Notes under the pieces: model-generated
Database searches by the model: none
What the model was told of the DNA's origin: nothing
What the model saw: only the letters and a program-made list of their open reading frames with translations
Shown: in pieces, positions 12,001 through 18,500 of the stretch
Layout: each line of letters opens with the position of its first letter
Position numbering within the stretch: position 1 is the first letter of the stretch
Translations under genes and position numbers: made by a program
From: a virus
DNA length: 25,201 nucleotides
Reading direction: 5' to 3' (one strand)
IMG/VR virus record: IMGVR_UViG_3300009550_000061
Coordinates: 1-25,201 of that record

Positions 12001-13944
12001 CCAGAACCAATTTATGAAAATATGCCAGTTGTTGGTGTTTCAAGATTGGGTGTTGGTAAAACAGAAGATACTGGTAGAAACTTATTATTAAATCTTAAAG
12101 TTGGAGCAGCAACAACTAATGTTGGAGCAGCTAGAAGTATGTTTGAGATCTCTGAATTTGCTGTTGCTAGATCTGGTTACTCATTTAACGTTGGTGATAA
12201 GTTTACACCAATTGGTCTTGTAACTGATAAGAGATTGCAGAAACCATTACAACAGTTCCAACTTGAAGTTGTTCAAACATTTAATGATTTCTTCTCTGCT
12301 TGGCAGTTTGGTGAATTGGATTTCATAGATGATATTTCACCTATGCAAACTGGAAATAGAAAGAGATTCCCACTATTCCGTAATGGTCAACTATTAAGTT
12401 TTGAAATTGATGAAGAATCTCTATTAGGAGAACAAATTGATCTAAATGCAGTTTTAGTTATATTTGTAAATGGTGTTCTACAGACTCCTAATGTTGCATA
12501 TCAGTTTGAAGGTGGAACTACCTTCACATTTACTGAAGCACCATCAATAAAAGATAAAGTTGATGTATTCTTCTATAAGGGGCAAGATGGAATTGATGTT
12601 GAGATAGTTAATATTAACGAAACTATCAAAATTGGTGATGATATTCGTATTACTAGAAATCCAGCATTTACAGATACTTTAGATCAGGAAAATGATAGAA
12701 TTATCAAAGATATTCTAGGATCTGATCTTGTTGAAACAACATTATACAGAGGCAAGGGTATTAATGAAACGATATTCAAACCAGTTGATTGGACAAAACA
12801 GAAAGAAGATAAGATTATTAAGGGTGAATTAATTTCTAAAGCAAGAGAAGTTATTGAACCTCAAATATATCCAACAGCAAAGGTTATTGGAGATATAACT
12901 AATTCTTCTGGTACAGGTGCTAGTGGTGGAATATTTGTTGATGATGCAGAATCATTCTTCTATGAAGATGATGCTAACCCTGCATTAGGAACTGATGATA
13001 GGTACAATGTTAATATCACAGCAGTAGATGCATTATTAATGTCATCTGACAATTCTGTAGCAGCAGCTATTACTGCAACTGTTTCTGCTAAAGGTGATAT
13101 ATCAGCGTTGACTATTGTTGAATCTGGTAGTGGTTATGTTGGTTCTGCAGTTACATTATCAATATCAGCACCAATAGGAGTTGGTATTGGAACAACTGTT
13201 AAGAATGAATATGCACAGGTTGGAGTTTCTACATTCGCAGAAGCAACTGCTAACATCGTAAATGGTAAAGTTGATTCTATAACAATAGACAATATTGGAT
13301 TAGGATATACTTATACAAATCCACCCGAAGTATTAATTAAGAAACCTCTATATCAAACTGAGAAGATGACCTCATTTGATAATGTTGAAGGTTATACTGG
13401 TATTATTACTGGAATTTCTACATCACAAGGTTCTGGTGGTGCAGGAACTAAAGCACTCAAGTTCTTCTTTACTTCACATAAATCTAATGCTAATAAGTTA
13501 GCAGTTGGATATCCTATCTTAGTTAAAGATACTACAATAGGAAGTGGAGTTACTTCTGTTGATGGGAACGATAATAGCATAGTTGCTATTGGAACAAATT
13601 TCCTAGATAACATCTATAAAGTTCATACATTTACGCAACTTAGTGATTTTAAAGCAGAAATTACTTGTGATATCTTAAGTACAACTAATAGTGTTGGTTT
13701 TGCTCAGACTGGTTATTATGATATAACTAATATTGGTTTAACAACTTCATTAGGAAAAATAACTTGGGGTAGAATATATAATGGATCTAGATCAACATCA
13801 CCAATTTCAATTGGTGTTACTGGATTGACAGTTGATTCTGGGTTATCAACATATCCAACAATACAGAGAAGGTATTATAACGGTTTGAATTCTGAATTTG
13901 GACTACGAAATACAGGTTCTATTAGAATTGTTAGTGGACTATAA
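1..13944 (+). CDS. Giant modular virion structural protein, 5' end outside window
   Basis: The frame is open from base 1 to the TAA at 13942-13944, so at least 4647 residues are encoded. The real start lies upstream; a TTG at 391 is not a start, because the 130 codons before it are open and similar in character. The protein is rich in Gly, Thr, Ser, Asn and short beta strands and has no signal peptide or membrane segment that I can see. Modules in order (residues counted from base 1): repeated HGF..GD and GxGY strands throughout, a YHYH-type domain at about 894-1031, a CBM5/12-like patch at about 1755-1798, FVNGVLQTP-type modules at about 2990 and 4155, a Cys/His repeat array at about 3109-3980, and a charged segment at about 4097-4320 before the C-terminus. 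It lies directly before gp8, the place of gp7 in T4, but I see no clear gp7 similarity. Likely role (inference): extended baseplate-peripheral or tail-fibre scaffold able to bind glycans. Virion structural protein is fairly sure; the exact role is not. Confidence 0.85.
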   Translation, partial: GFAQTGYVLCGINSITYSSKSVNQFFGCTNITENIGIGSDLRADETIFGYEDGDLTKRVDLRITGVLSEFKTVSDISSVSEGERIFVKNVGETISNPSFDKSYKEIFANSWIYNTSSRYQITQINGSTLVLGSSIDKSSLKVGDKAEILSRNSENVEVSLVEVTNIDPSSNQVIVSGISGFTPVVGLYYDLRRKLNKAISQGIEIGEGNSNIISDVLNVYTDDDIDGYVASNSLPSYTLPSSVKRTLISISSTNGFLGGYNSLTKDYNEVFSGNNDEIELITGDAVVYESSNPLTNLESGTTYYVEIVQPKPGKIRLYRSRGMIGNVVNAIRFVAEGLATTSTHTFTKESEYAKNLSANKILKKFPLSQDLYVSGKNETPVNNIGMLIDGVQIRTPISEDYIYYGPVDSVDVYNGGEDYDVVNPPRLVIENSIGAGVTALIEPVISGTVKEVFVDPHDFDIDEVKAISLTGGNGSGCLLEPVIGQRYREMLFDSRDIFFSGGLSIEDETITFKKKHFLDNGDLIFYNSNGNPSIGIGGFGDNTNTATGRLATGAGYNIRVVNSSTIQLHQTYDDAIAGINTIGISTATNAAGIHKFRTVSKKTLQSVKVINSGSGYQYRKLHIKPTDVSIGYAKINFKDHGFSDGDLVEYSTSGTIIGGLSTSNSYHILKIDDNSFRLADAGSGTPSRNAYNRRDYVGLETQGEGFQTFKYPDIKVTAEVSFGSTVTGTFNFTPVVTGSIIDTYLYEKGTKYGSDILNLQKNPKIVVENGKDAIVGGAIVGGKVVDVQVLNRGQQYYSLPEVSIEAVGMTTTGISGAGVFGTGAILKPTISEGRLTGVEVINPGIGYTASLVTFSVKARGKNAKFEPRVRKLTVDNNKRQGSYSLNSEGENSLHLSVHGYTSDIRTSFNDDGTKHSPIIGWAYDGNPIYGPYGYTEIDQLGPAVGIVTSGYTLDVTKVVDRPSTTKFESGFFTDDWQYTGSHTLDEHNGRFCKTDEFPNGVYAYFASVAPSSQTNDLEPSFPYFIGKTYRSPYILSNTTLNQEFDFNNSNLARNTFPYKVGNVLADNDFIVESNEFLRQLTTVESVTTGEIDSLQVLDGGDGYRVGDFTEFNNVGTNGSGLRGQVKSLVGIGISSIETQLTRYENAVFTWKTGNQVTATYSPFFEVNDLDTVSISGLSSPIVHLTNSFTVGVSTDKIGLAQSMTANAVVTGRVDDIYVNTIPKTVSIGSSIKISDFETVRVLNIFDIGSILRVKRFGSGIAHAYGSKLDILNREITIPVKVEKFESKVNDLVYFNANQAVGLGTTSGGTISVNYTVGETPKEVSIPTRTIYLPNHPFVNGQQLTLTKRGTATSMIVGEESAPNNLFNIPDVTTDTFTVYAINKGQNYIGLVTERTSIGSTSEGLFFHGNGSDDFEYALESNNTQVIGDVDDVTATITTNIGAAITSTHGLQNDDVINLNVIPNNIVGIGSTTPLSLSFNSEFQKLLVNRTGFGSDAIDVINNRITINSHGYKTGDRVLYESSDAADGLNNPCYYVYEENSNQFSLGETLNDVQQQPPLLVGITSTGGQTHSVALVNPQLKVTKSSKLSFNVSDTSLTGYDLKFFYDKEFKNEFISSQDSSIFNRAGVGTVGVGTDSVVSVAFSKSTPTELYYAVEKGGYISTADPLVENNSQIKFVDSSYSGDYKIFGITSDTFKVSPTKIPELLSYQADQCETIEYSTESKTVVGSIKELKVISKGVDYKKIPKFERIVSASGSNWSNTIDYKKGTVVQFAGLTYVAITTSTNSVPTTPENWSQVTTSGTNANVVALSTSIARINDVRIFDIGYEYPSDKTLSPEAFVSPVVRIDNVDSITGINVVDGGNQFLSAPDVIVYNPESDLVVDETSLTAHTPHQSISEINIIAPIQGLESVNHRIVTVNNSNGVGISSMTGGGSGIVTCVLETPINGFVNPPFTTGDEIFVEGVELFGEAGIGTQSNTNSSGIATGGDGYNSANYQYRFFIVDEYTNSNPAILKYSVSGLTTNPGIAKTYQSGYANIINRKNYPVFEVIQERGLLLLNESVLVKGTDKFIERGLTVVESREDFIKVDGDYQLRVGDRIRGANSNISATVSSIVGNRAKFKVDYSNRQDYGWLDNTGKLNEDFQVIPDNDYYQNLSYSIKSPVAWDDLVNPVNRLVHPSGLKNFSDVGITSAVNVGIGTTIQANPVIVVDLMNDKRVDTINNFDFGRDYDARPDVNPTKSKFATFQNTKLTDYTKCKSNRVLIHDDISGRFSSKGFQDVFTEIEEIDGNFTKYLVQIVNADTLDIQLSEIAVLTTTNNAFLVEKSSDFTNIKLGDFEATSDAFQRKALNFLPTDKYDRDHDIKILKTEFITNAVKTESTSIGQVDLTGVNVKVAIAQTDINDNIIGVTTTTIAQFSDTDFNGLFADILVQDDITKELNYGEVILDFDGTNIFYAETYVDALNVSYSASRVGVLTARYDSGTIYLECENDTKRVINASANIVGLGATIDGNGIVGVGTYRYAVPGQPAGAERSARLESTYHTGTSTPILISTIDNRIDSAIKTLVRVNSSTESAIHQAVIMQDEGTATTIQYPFTGQSNSGLGTIGAVTSGNNININFYPDTSQTSLIEVQAFNEVFNTINDFQNTPDSLVVGPAEKSVVLSAYDGVNGSRANKVNFDLNHNNIPVYTKIFNPADATQLNMVTGEFTLPNHFFNTNEQLTYSPGSTFIGIGSTAVSIGSTTNNAGITTDILPSEVFVKVTNENKFKLFSRKEYISAGAAITFTGVGEGNAHQLDMTKKLSKTVIGLDGIVQQPITFTSIEHTLDGAIGAGTSQFVLSGISSVQPRDVLKIDSEYMKVEQVGFASISTGTINDSTDVALGICTLPVVRVNRGSLGIGATSHADTTATRVHRGSFNIVDSTVWFLDPPKGNTRARRNDTNLPYVRAEFSGRTFLRSNYDTNMVFDDVSDSFTGIGKTYTMTVGGANTETGVAVGNGILFINGVFQTPLTLNNAGNNYEIKADSTAGISSVIFTGISSENGTPMQSDFDINQNQLPRGGLIVSMGSTPGIGYAPLVGAKVKPSLNDNINLFAAGSISKITGIGASSKYEIGIQTAAYDNTTGIITVTTNSVHGYALQYPMSVHLKHLEFKCPTDAVGTPTNATTYDPATGDMVVTIANHGLYDGDAIKFEKESITFSCNYNGATGSAAEKAYPRETDPAYDKYLYISDVTTNTFKVNVLLGTTPTNTDAHTFVSATPNAVRTIGGGGYLGVTTSFFQDHERGLPLVGIISERTFEVQAGLTTIPHVYHGGGSVYEFYPDLTFGSGYRDPVSIGVTDIQFIHKFVSSNTNSITANTGTQYTPSIVDYISSTGELIITLGDNHGLTAGNVVEIANATYNPTSGAMTITAGVLTNGHGFSNGDYVKIKDHSITFTCDMDNNATNHTYPRPSDPISGKWVTISNVTQFTFDINVGASPEVTFTPSFAEYDPTTGLMEITIGTHTLEPGTSIKLDQESIKFTCDLDDNNAEKAYPRTTDPFYNTAIKIESVTDTTITIQTLTTIPSTNISRHTFSSANANAVRTGGNYTHTYVSGQAAAATAITRAANTVTIGTESLNFTCSRDDHDSIHPYPRSTDPAAGQTLGIEGVTSNTITVNVGSGGGGGTGASITAKVATNKHKFVNSIGTHIFVGTSKWDAVTVGTTKRSVSDATYIPSTGLIELTIGTHSYTTSDTLTIAKKSLIFTCDADDHATLHAYPRTSDPAYNTPLAITAVTGTTVTVNVGAPHQQDGVTVSYGTTTASSATYDPATGEIVVISNNHGIPGSVSITPTNASYVKNTGNLTLTKANHGYSIGDNILIEDYGLTFTCTKDNNQTEHRYPRPTDYASGKWLSIYAVTTNTFKVNVNPNPSASQFTHTFVPAKTVTNCIQKSNANVGITTGSLVFKCAQDAYQSNHLYPRVTDPAYNTDLPVGRVTINTMRLQVGKSPAGTGGALDFTITNQGARYVNPEVSTPEPIYENMPVVGVSRLGVGKTEDTGRNLLLNLKVGAATTNVGAARSMFEISEFAVARSGYSFNVGDKFTPIGLVTDKRLQKPLQQFQLEVVQTFNDFFSAWQFGELDFIDDISPMQTGNRKRFPLFRNGQLLSFEIDEESLLGEQIDLNAVLVIFVNGVLQTPNVAYQFEGGTTFTFTEAPSIKDKVDVFFYKGQDGIDVEIVNINETIKIGDDIRITRNPAFTDTLDQENDRIIKDILGSDLVETTLYRGKGINETIFKPVDWTKQKEDKIIKGELISKAREVIEPQIYPTAKVIGDITNSSGTGASGGIFVDDAESFFYEDDANPALGTDDRYNVNITAVDALLMSSDNSVAAAITATVSAKGDISALTIVESGSGYVGSAVTLSISAPIGVGIGTTVKNEYAQVGVSTFAEATANIVNGKVDSITIDNIGLGYTYTNPPEVLIKKPLYQTEKMTSFDNVEGYTGIITGISTSQGSGGAGTKALKFFFTSHKSNANKLAVGYPILVKDTTIGSGVTSVDGNDNSIVAIGTNFLDNIYKVHTFTQLSDFKAEITCDILSTTNSVGFAQTGYYDITNIGLTTSLGKITWGRIYNGSRSTSPISIGVTGLTVDSGLSTYPTIQRRYYNGLNSEFGLRNTGSIRIVSGL
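2680..3093 (+). other. YHYH-type domain inside the giant protein
   Basis: The encoded segment has GWAYDGNPIYGPYGY (2758-2802), followed about 50 codons later by LDEHNGRF and FPNGVYAYF, then PYFIGKTY. This order (WAYDGxPIYGPYGY, LDxxNGR, P.GxYxYF, PYxIG) is the pattern of the YHYH family (Pfam PF14240). That family is found in secreted bacterial proteins and in large marine phage structural proteins; its function is not established. The eponymous end motif reads YAYF here rather than YHYH, so the two histidines are absent. Assignment is by motif reading only. Confidence 0.72.
5263..5394 (+). other. CBM5/12-like carbohydrate-binding patch in the giant protein
   Basis: About 44 residues read as N-W-x4-DYKKGTVVQFAGLTYVAI, then a short Ser/Thr loop, TPENWSQV. 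The spacing Trp...Tyr-x2-Gly-x-x-Val-x4-Gly-x-x-Tyr-x-Ala...Pro-x3-x-Trp is the usual pattern of the small chitin/cellulose-binding modules of families CBM5 and CBM12. Aromatic residues at 5269 (W), the DY pair, the TY pair and 5377 (W) would form the binding face. It sits between two GxGY repeats as a self-contained insert. Glycan binding at the cell surface is an inference; the module could have a purely structural role. Confidence 0.6.
9325..11940 (+). repeat. Degenerate protein repeat array with C-x2-D-x5-H-x-YPR core
   Basis: Within the giant gene, an approximately 80-90 residue unit recurs. It starts with a (T/E)Y(D/N)P.TG strand, continues with H(G/T)...G..I.., then F(T/K/S)C, then YPR.(T/S)DP and a T.T..VNVG end. 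Seven cores are seen, with Cys codons at 9571, 10276, 10531, 10825, 11200, 11566 and 11800. YPR begins 11 codons after the Cys in six of them; the first core has three extra residues. Front halves without a core occur near 9325, 10066 and 11380, so the array has partly decayed or recombined. Cys spacing varies from 234 to 705 bases. The units are diverged at DNA level, so this is an old protein repeat, not a recent tandem expansion. Confidence 0.88.
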
Positions 13945-13953
13945 AATTATGTC

Positions 13954-13961
13954 TATAAATA
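13954..13961 (+). promoter_or_regulatory. T4-type late promoter box TATAAATA
   Basis: The octamer TATAAATA is an exact match to the T4 late promoter consensus, which is recognised by RNA polymerase carrying the phage sigma-like factor gp55. It lies in the only noncoding gap between the giant gene (ends 13944) and gp8 (starts 13987), 25 bases before the ATG, and is followed by an A-rich tract. Transcription would be expected to start shortly downstream, leaving a very short leader. No bacterial -35 box is evident. In an AT-rich genome the octamer can occur by chance, but its position argues for function. Confidence 0.65.
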
Positions 13962-13986
13962 AAGAAAAAAAGTTTAATTTATAATC

Positions 13987-15588
13987 ATGCCAGCAATTGT
14001 TACTGATCAGTTTAGAATTTTAAACGCAAACAATTTTGTCGAATCAGTAGAATCAGATAAAAATGCTTACTATGTTTTTATTGGGTTATCAAATCCAACA
14101 GGAACACCATCTCCTAGTGTTCAAGTAGGGTATGGTAGGTCTAGTGATTGGAATAAAACTAATTCTACACCAAAACCTCTTGACAGTTTTTCTAGTACTG
14201 CTCATGTAGGCGATACTATGATGTATGGTAAGAGAATTGCCTCTGCTAATATAAGAAGAATTGTTAGAAGAATAGATTGGACTGCTGGTAAAAGATATGA
14301 AATGTATCGTGATGATTATTCAACCGAAGCAGGTGCTCAGAGTCCAATAAACGATTCTAGTAGATTATATGGTGCAAGTTATTATGTAATGAACTCCGAG
14401 TTCAAAGTGTACGTTTGTATCTCAAATGGTTCTAGTGGTGATAATCCTACTGGAAATATTTCTCAAGATGAACCAATGTTCACCGATTTAGAACCTTCTA
14501 GAGCAGGTACTAGTGGTGATGGTTATGTTTGGAAGTATCTTTATACTGTTTCTCCAGCAGATATATTAAAATTTGATTCTACAGAATATATTACTGTTCC
14601 CAATAACTGGTCAACTAGTACAGATGCTCAAATTAAAGCTGTTAGAGAGAATGGAGATTCTTCATTAAACAGTAACCAAATCAAACATATTTACATCGCT
14701 AACGCTGGTGGTAAGTATGCAGATGGATTAGGGCAGGAAGTTGATATACTAGGAGATGGTACTGGTGGTAAGGCAAGAGTTGATGTAGTAGGTGGTAAAA
14801 TAACAAATGCTACCGTTAGTTCTGGTGGAAGTGGTTATAGTTATGGATTGGTAGATTTGGGTGCATTACAAGATGCTGCTCATCCATCAAACCAAAGAGC
14901 AAAACTTGTTCCGATTATACCTCCATCTTTAGGTCATGGATATGACATCTATAAAGAATTGGGTACTGATAGAGTTTTAATATATGCCAGATTTGATGAT
15001 TCTACAAAAGACTTCCCATCTGACACTAAATTTGCACAGGTAGGGATTGTTAAAAACCCAACTAAAGTAGGAACAGCAGTAACTTACAGCGATTCTACAT
15101 TTTCATCAACACAGGCATTTATCTTTGATACTATTGCAGATACATCAATTACACCAAAAGTTGGTGAGCGTATAACACAGGTATTAACTTCTGGAAGAAT
15201 CGCTCAAGGGTATGTTGCATCTTATGATGAAGAAACTAAAGTTATGAAGTACTTTAGAGATAGATCTCTAAATTATACTACTACATTAGATCAAACCGAT
15301 TATACTGGCATATCAACTTCAGGTGCAATTTATTCCTTTGAAGCATCATCAAATGCAATAAAAGGAGACAGTTCTAGTTTTTCTGCAGGTATCAATACTT
15401 CCTTTAGTGGAATAACTATAAATCCAACTGGAACTAAATTAATTGATTTGGGAGTTAACTTCTCAAATGGGTTATCTAATTCAGAGATAAATAAAGGATC
15501 AGGGGAAATTGTTTACTTAGACAATAGACCTTTGATCGCTCGTAATGAGAGACAAAAAGAAGACGTCAAAATCATCCTGGAATTCTAA
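13987..15588 (+). CDS. 8: Baseplate wedge subunit, T4 gp8-like
   Basis: A 533-residue protein resembling marine T4-like gp8, the dimeric wedge protein that joins gp7 and gp10 in the T4 baseplate. Recognisable conserved blocks are the N-terminal IVTDQFRILNANNFVESV followed by NAYYVFIGLSNP, then DTMMYGKRI and NIRRIVRRIDWTAG, YVMNSEFKVYVCI, SGDGYVWKYLYTVSPADILKF, and later GHGYDIYKELGTDRVLIYARF. It is longer than T4 gp8 (334 residues). Part of the excess is a GxGY-repeat insert at about residues 232-295, a module also found in the giant protein and the DUF4815 protein. The start ATG matches the usual start of these proteins. No strong Shine-Dalgarno is seen, only A-rich sequence. It is preceded by a late promoter box and separated by six bases from the next gene, so the two are probably co-transcribed. 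Confidence 0.85.
   Translation: MPAIVTDQFRILNANNFVESVESDKNAYYVFIGLSNPTGTPSPSVQVGYGRSSDWNKTNSTPKPLDSFSSTAHVGDTMMYGKRIASANIRRIVRRIDWTAGKRYEMYRDDYSTEAGAQSPINDSSRLYGASYYVMNSEFKVYVCISNGSSGDNPTGNISQDEPMFTDLEPSRAGTSGDGYVWKYLYTVSPADILKFDSTEYITVPNNWSTSTDAQIKAVRENGDSSLNSNQIKHIYIANAGGKYADGLGQEVDILGDGTGGKARVDVVGGKITNATVSSGGSGYSYGLVDLGALQDAAHPSNQRAKLVPIIPPSLGHGYDIYKELGTDRVLIYARFDDSTKDFPSDTKFAQVGIVKNPTKVGTAVTYSDSTFSSTQAFIFDTIADTSITPKVGERITQVLTSGRIAQGYVASYDEETKVMKYFRDRSLNYTTTLDQTDYTGISTSGAIYSFEASSNAIKGDSSSFSAGINTSFSGITINPTGTKLIDLGVNFSNGLSNSEINKGSGEIVYLDNRPLIARNERQKEDVKIILEF
14680..14870 (+). other. GxGY-repeat insert within gp8
   Basis: The insert encodes IKHIYIANAGGKYADG, a Gly-rich DGTGGKARVDV strand, GGKITNATVSSGGSGYSYG, and a closing L.DLG strand. 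The pattern (I..(I/V).(I/V)...G.GY...P/L.(V/L).(I/L)) is the same as in many places of the giant protein and at 21313-21530 of the DUF4815 protein. It is bounded on both sides by sequence that looks like ordinary gp8, which suggests a surface insertion in the wedge. I infer a beta-rich decoration; no enzymatic motif is present. Confidence 0.6.
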
Positions 15589-15594
15589 AGAAAA

Positions 15595-18500
15595 ATGCCA
15601 CAAAAGACTAACTTAAATATAAGTCCTTATTATGATGATTTTGATAAGGCAGATAACTTTTATAAGGTACTGTTTAAACCTGGATTTCCAGTTCAAGCAA
15701 GAGAACTAACAAGTCTTCAGTCGATATTACAAAATCAGGTAGAATCATTTGGAAGCCATATCTTCAAAGAAGGATCTATGGTTATACCTGGTGGAGTTAC
15801 ATACGATAGTACGTACTTCTCAGTAAAGGTAAATCCAGATCATTTAGGTATTGATGTTACAATATATTTGGATGCTTTAATAAACAATAATGACGGAAAA
15901 GGTACTAAAGTTAGAGGACAAAACTCACAAATAATTGGTACTATTAAAAACTATATCTTACCACCAGATGAAGGTGTTGATGATATTACACTTTTTGTAA
16001 AATATAATCAGTCTGGAGTAAGTTCAATAAGTGAAATGTTCCCTAATGAGGAAATTTTAACACTTGAAGAGAATATTACTTACGGAAACACTACTTTAAA
16101 CGCTGGTGAAACAATTTTAACTGTTTTATCAGAAGATCCTTCTGCTATTGGATCTGCAGTTGGTGTCGATAATGGTGTATATTTTATAAGAGGAACTTTT
16201 GTAGATGTCACTAAAGATATTATAGTATTAGAACCATATTCTAATAAACCATCATATAGGGTTGGACTTGAGATATCCGAAACTGTAATTAATGCAAATG
16301 ATGACGATTCTCTAAATGATAATGCTAAAGGATTCACTAACTATGCTGCACCAGGTGCAGATAGATTTAAAATAAGTGTTAAGTTAGCAAAAAAAGCACT
16401 TTTAGATTTTGAAGACACTAATTTTGTAGAATTAATTCGTGTTAGAGATGGTGAAATTAAGAAATTACAAGATACCTCAGTATATTCTGAAATTAAGAAG
16501 TATTTTGCTAAGAGAACTTATGATGAGTCAGGAAACTATGCAGTAAATCCATTTAGAGTTAATATTCAAAACTCTTTGAATGATGAAATTTCATCAAATG
16601 GTTTATATGTAGAAGGACAGAAAACTGATGAAGGTAATGATCCTTCAGAAGACACTATGTGTGTTAAGTTGTCTCCAGGTAAAGCATATGTTAGGGGATT
16701 TGATGTAACATTACCAGGAACTACAGTTTTAGATGTAGATAAGCCAAGAGATACGAAGACAATAAAATCTGCATCTATCCCATTTAGAATGGGTAGTATG
16801 TTGAAAGTTAATAATGTTGAGGGTACTCCTTGGATTAATGTTGGTGGATCTACTGCTAATACTATTAAACTCTATAGTCAAAGAAAGGCTGCAGGTGCTA
16901 ATCCAACTTCAGGAAATGGAGCTTTAGTTGGTGAGGCTCGTGTTTATTCATTTGCTGTTGCTGGTGCAGAATATAGTGGAGATAGCACAGAATGGGATCT
17001 TCATTTATATGATATTCAAACATATACAGTTTTACAGATTTCTAATGCAGGAACAATTGCAACTACAGTTCCAACTTCTAGTCGTGTTAGAGGACTTAGT
17101 AGTGGTGCATTAGGATATGTTGCGGGTCATTATGCATCAGAACTTATTCTGTCTCAAACAACTGGATCTTTCATTCAAGGAGAGCAACTAATATTTAATG
17201 AAGAGACAAAGTTAAATTCATCTGTTATTACAGTTAAATCATATACAGTAGATGATATTAAGTCGGTTTATCAAGATTCAGATGGATTAGAATCTTCTTT
17301 AGTATCTGATTTTAGTGCCGATTCAGTTTTGTATGACAGAATATTACCTAATTTCTCTATAGTTGATCCATTAACAGTATCTGGTGCTTCTAACGGTAAT
17401 AGTGCAACAGCACAATCACCTAGAAGAAGATTTGCAGGACAAGTTGGTGTAAAGACTGATACAATCGTAGGTTATTCTACAGATTTTGGAGATCAAACTT
17501 ATAATAGAGTTACTAGTGTATCTGCAGATGGTTCAACTATGAACTTAGCACCTATTGCAAATGTACAGGGTGTTAATAGTGGTGAAATTATTGCAGGTGT
17601 AAGTACATCAAATATATTCAGAATTAAATCACCTAAGATTATTAATCTTGCCAATTCTGGTTTATACAGTAGATTACCTAAGAAAAATGTCTCTTCTGTT
17701 GATCTTTCAAATTCAAATCTTCTTATTAATCGTCAAGTAACTAGTAAAACAACATCAGCAGCAGGTACATTATCATTTAGTAGTGCTTCAGCATTTGATG
17801 CTTCTTCTGGTATTACTAGTTGTTTCTTTGAAGTATTTGATGAAGAAAGATATTCTATTCACTATGCTGATGGAACCACAGAAACTTTAAGTGCTGATCA
17901 GGTTTCTATATCAAATAATGGTAATGATATTTCCTTTAGTGGATTAACTCCAAGTACTGCTTGTACTGTAAATGTAACTTTGAAAAAGGTTGGTTTAAAA
18001 ACAAAATCTAAAGATTTTGTTAGAAGTCATAAAGTAGAAATAACAAGGCAGGTAGGTGTATCTACAAATAATGGTCTTGATGAAAGTAAGTATTATGGAT
18101 TAAGGATTGAAGATGCTGATATTTCATTAAATATTCCAGATGTAGTTAAAGTTCATGCAATATATGAATCAAAAAATACAAGTATACCATCTCTTGATAG
18201 ATTAACATTTGTTTCTGGTCTTGCGTTAGATACAAATACTGTTATCGGTGAAAAATTTATAGGTAAGAGTAGTAGAGCAATTGGTCAGATTGTTAATAGA
18301 GTGTCTGCAACTGAAATTGAGTATGTATATTTAAATGATAATACTTTCTCTAAGGGAGAAACTATTACATTCAAAGAATCTAATATCGAAACTAATTTAC
18401 AGGGCATAACAAATGGTAATTACACAGATAGAACTTCAAATTATACTTTAGATAAAGGTCATAAAAAGCAGTATAGTGATTATTCTAAAATTGTTAGAAA

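Noticed and set aside
13945-13986. Frameshift or readthrough joining the giant gene to gp8 (A-run near 13964)
   Set aside because: The A-rich tract lies after the stop codon in a noncoding gap, and gp8 has a normal conserved start, so no fusion is needed.
16928-17113. Plus-strand 61-codon frame overlapping the DUF4815 gene
   Set aside because: It is out of frame within a conserved gene and its hydrophobic content comes from reading AT-rich codons in the wrong phase.
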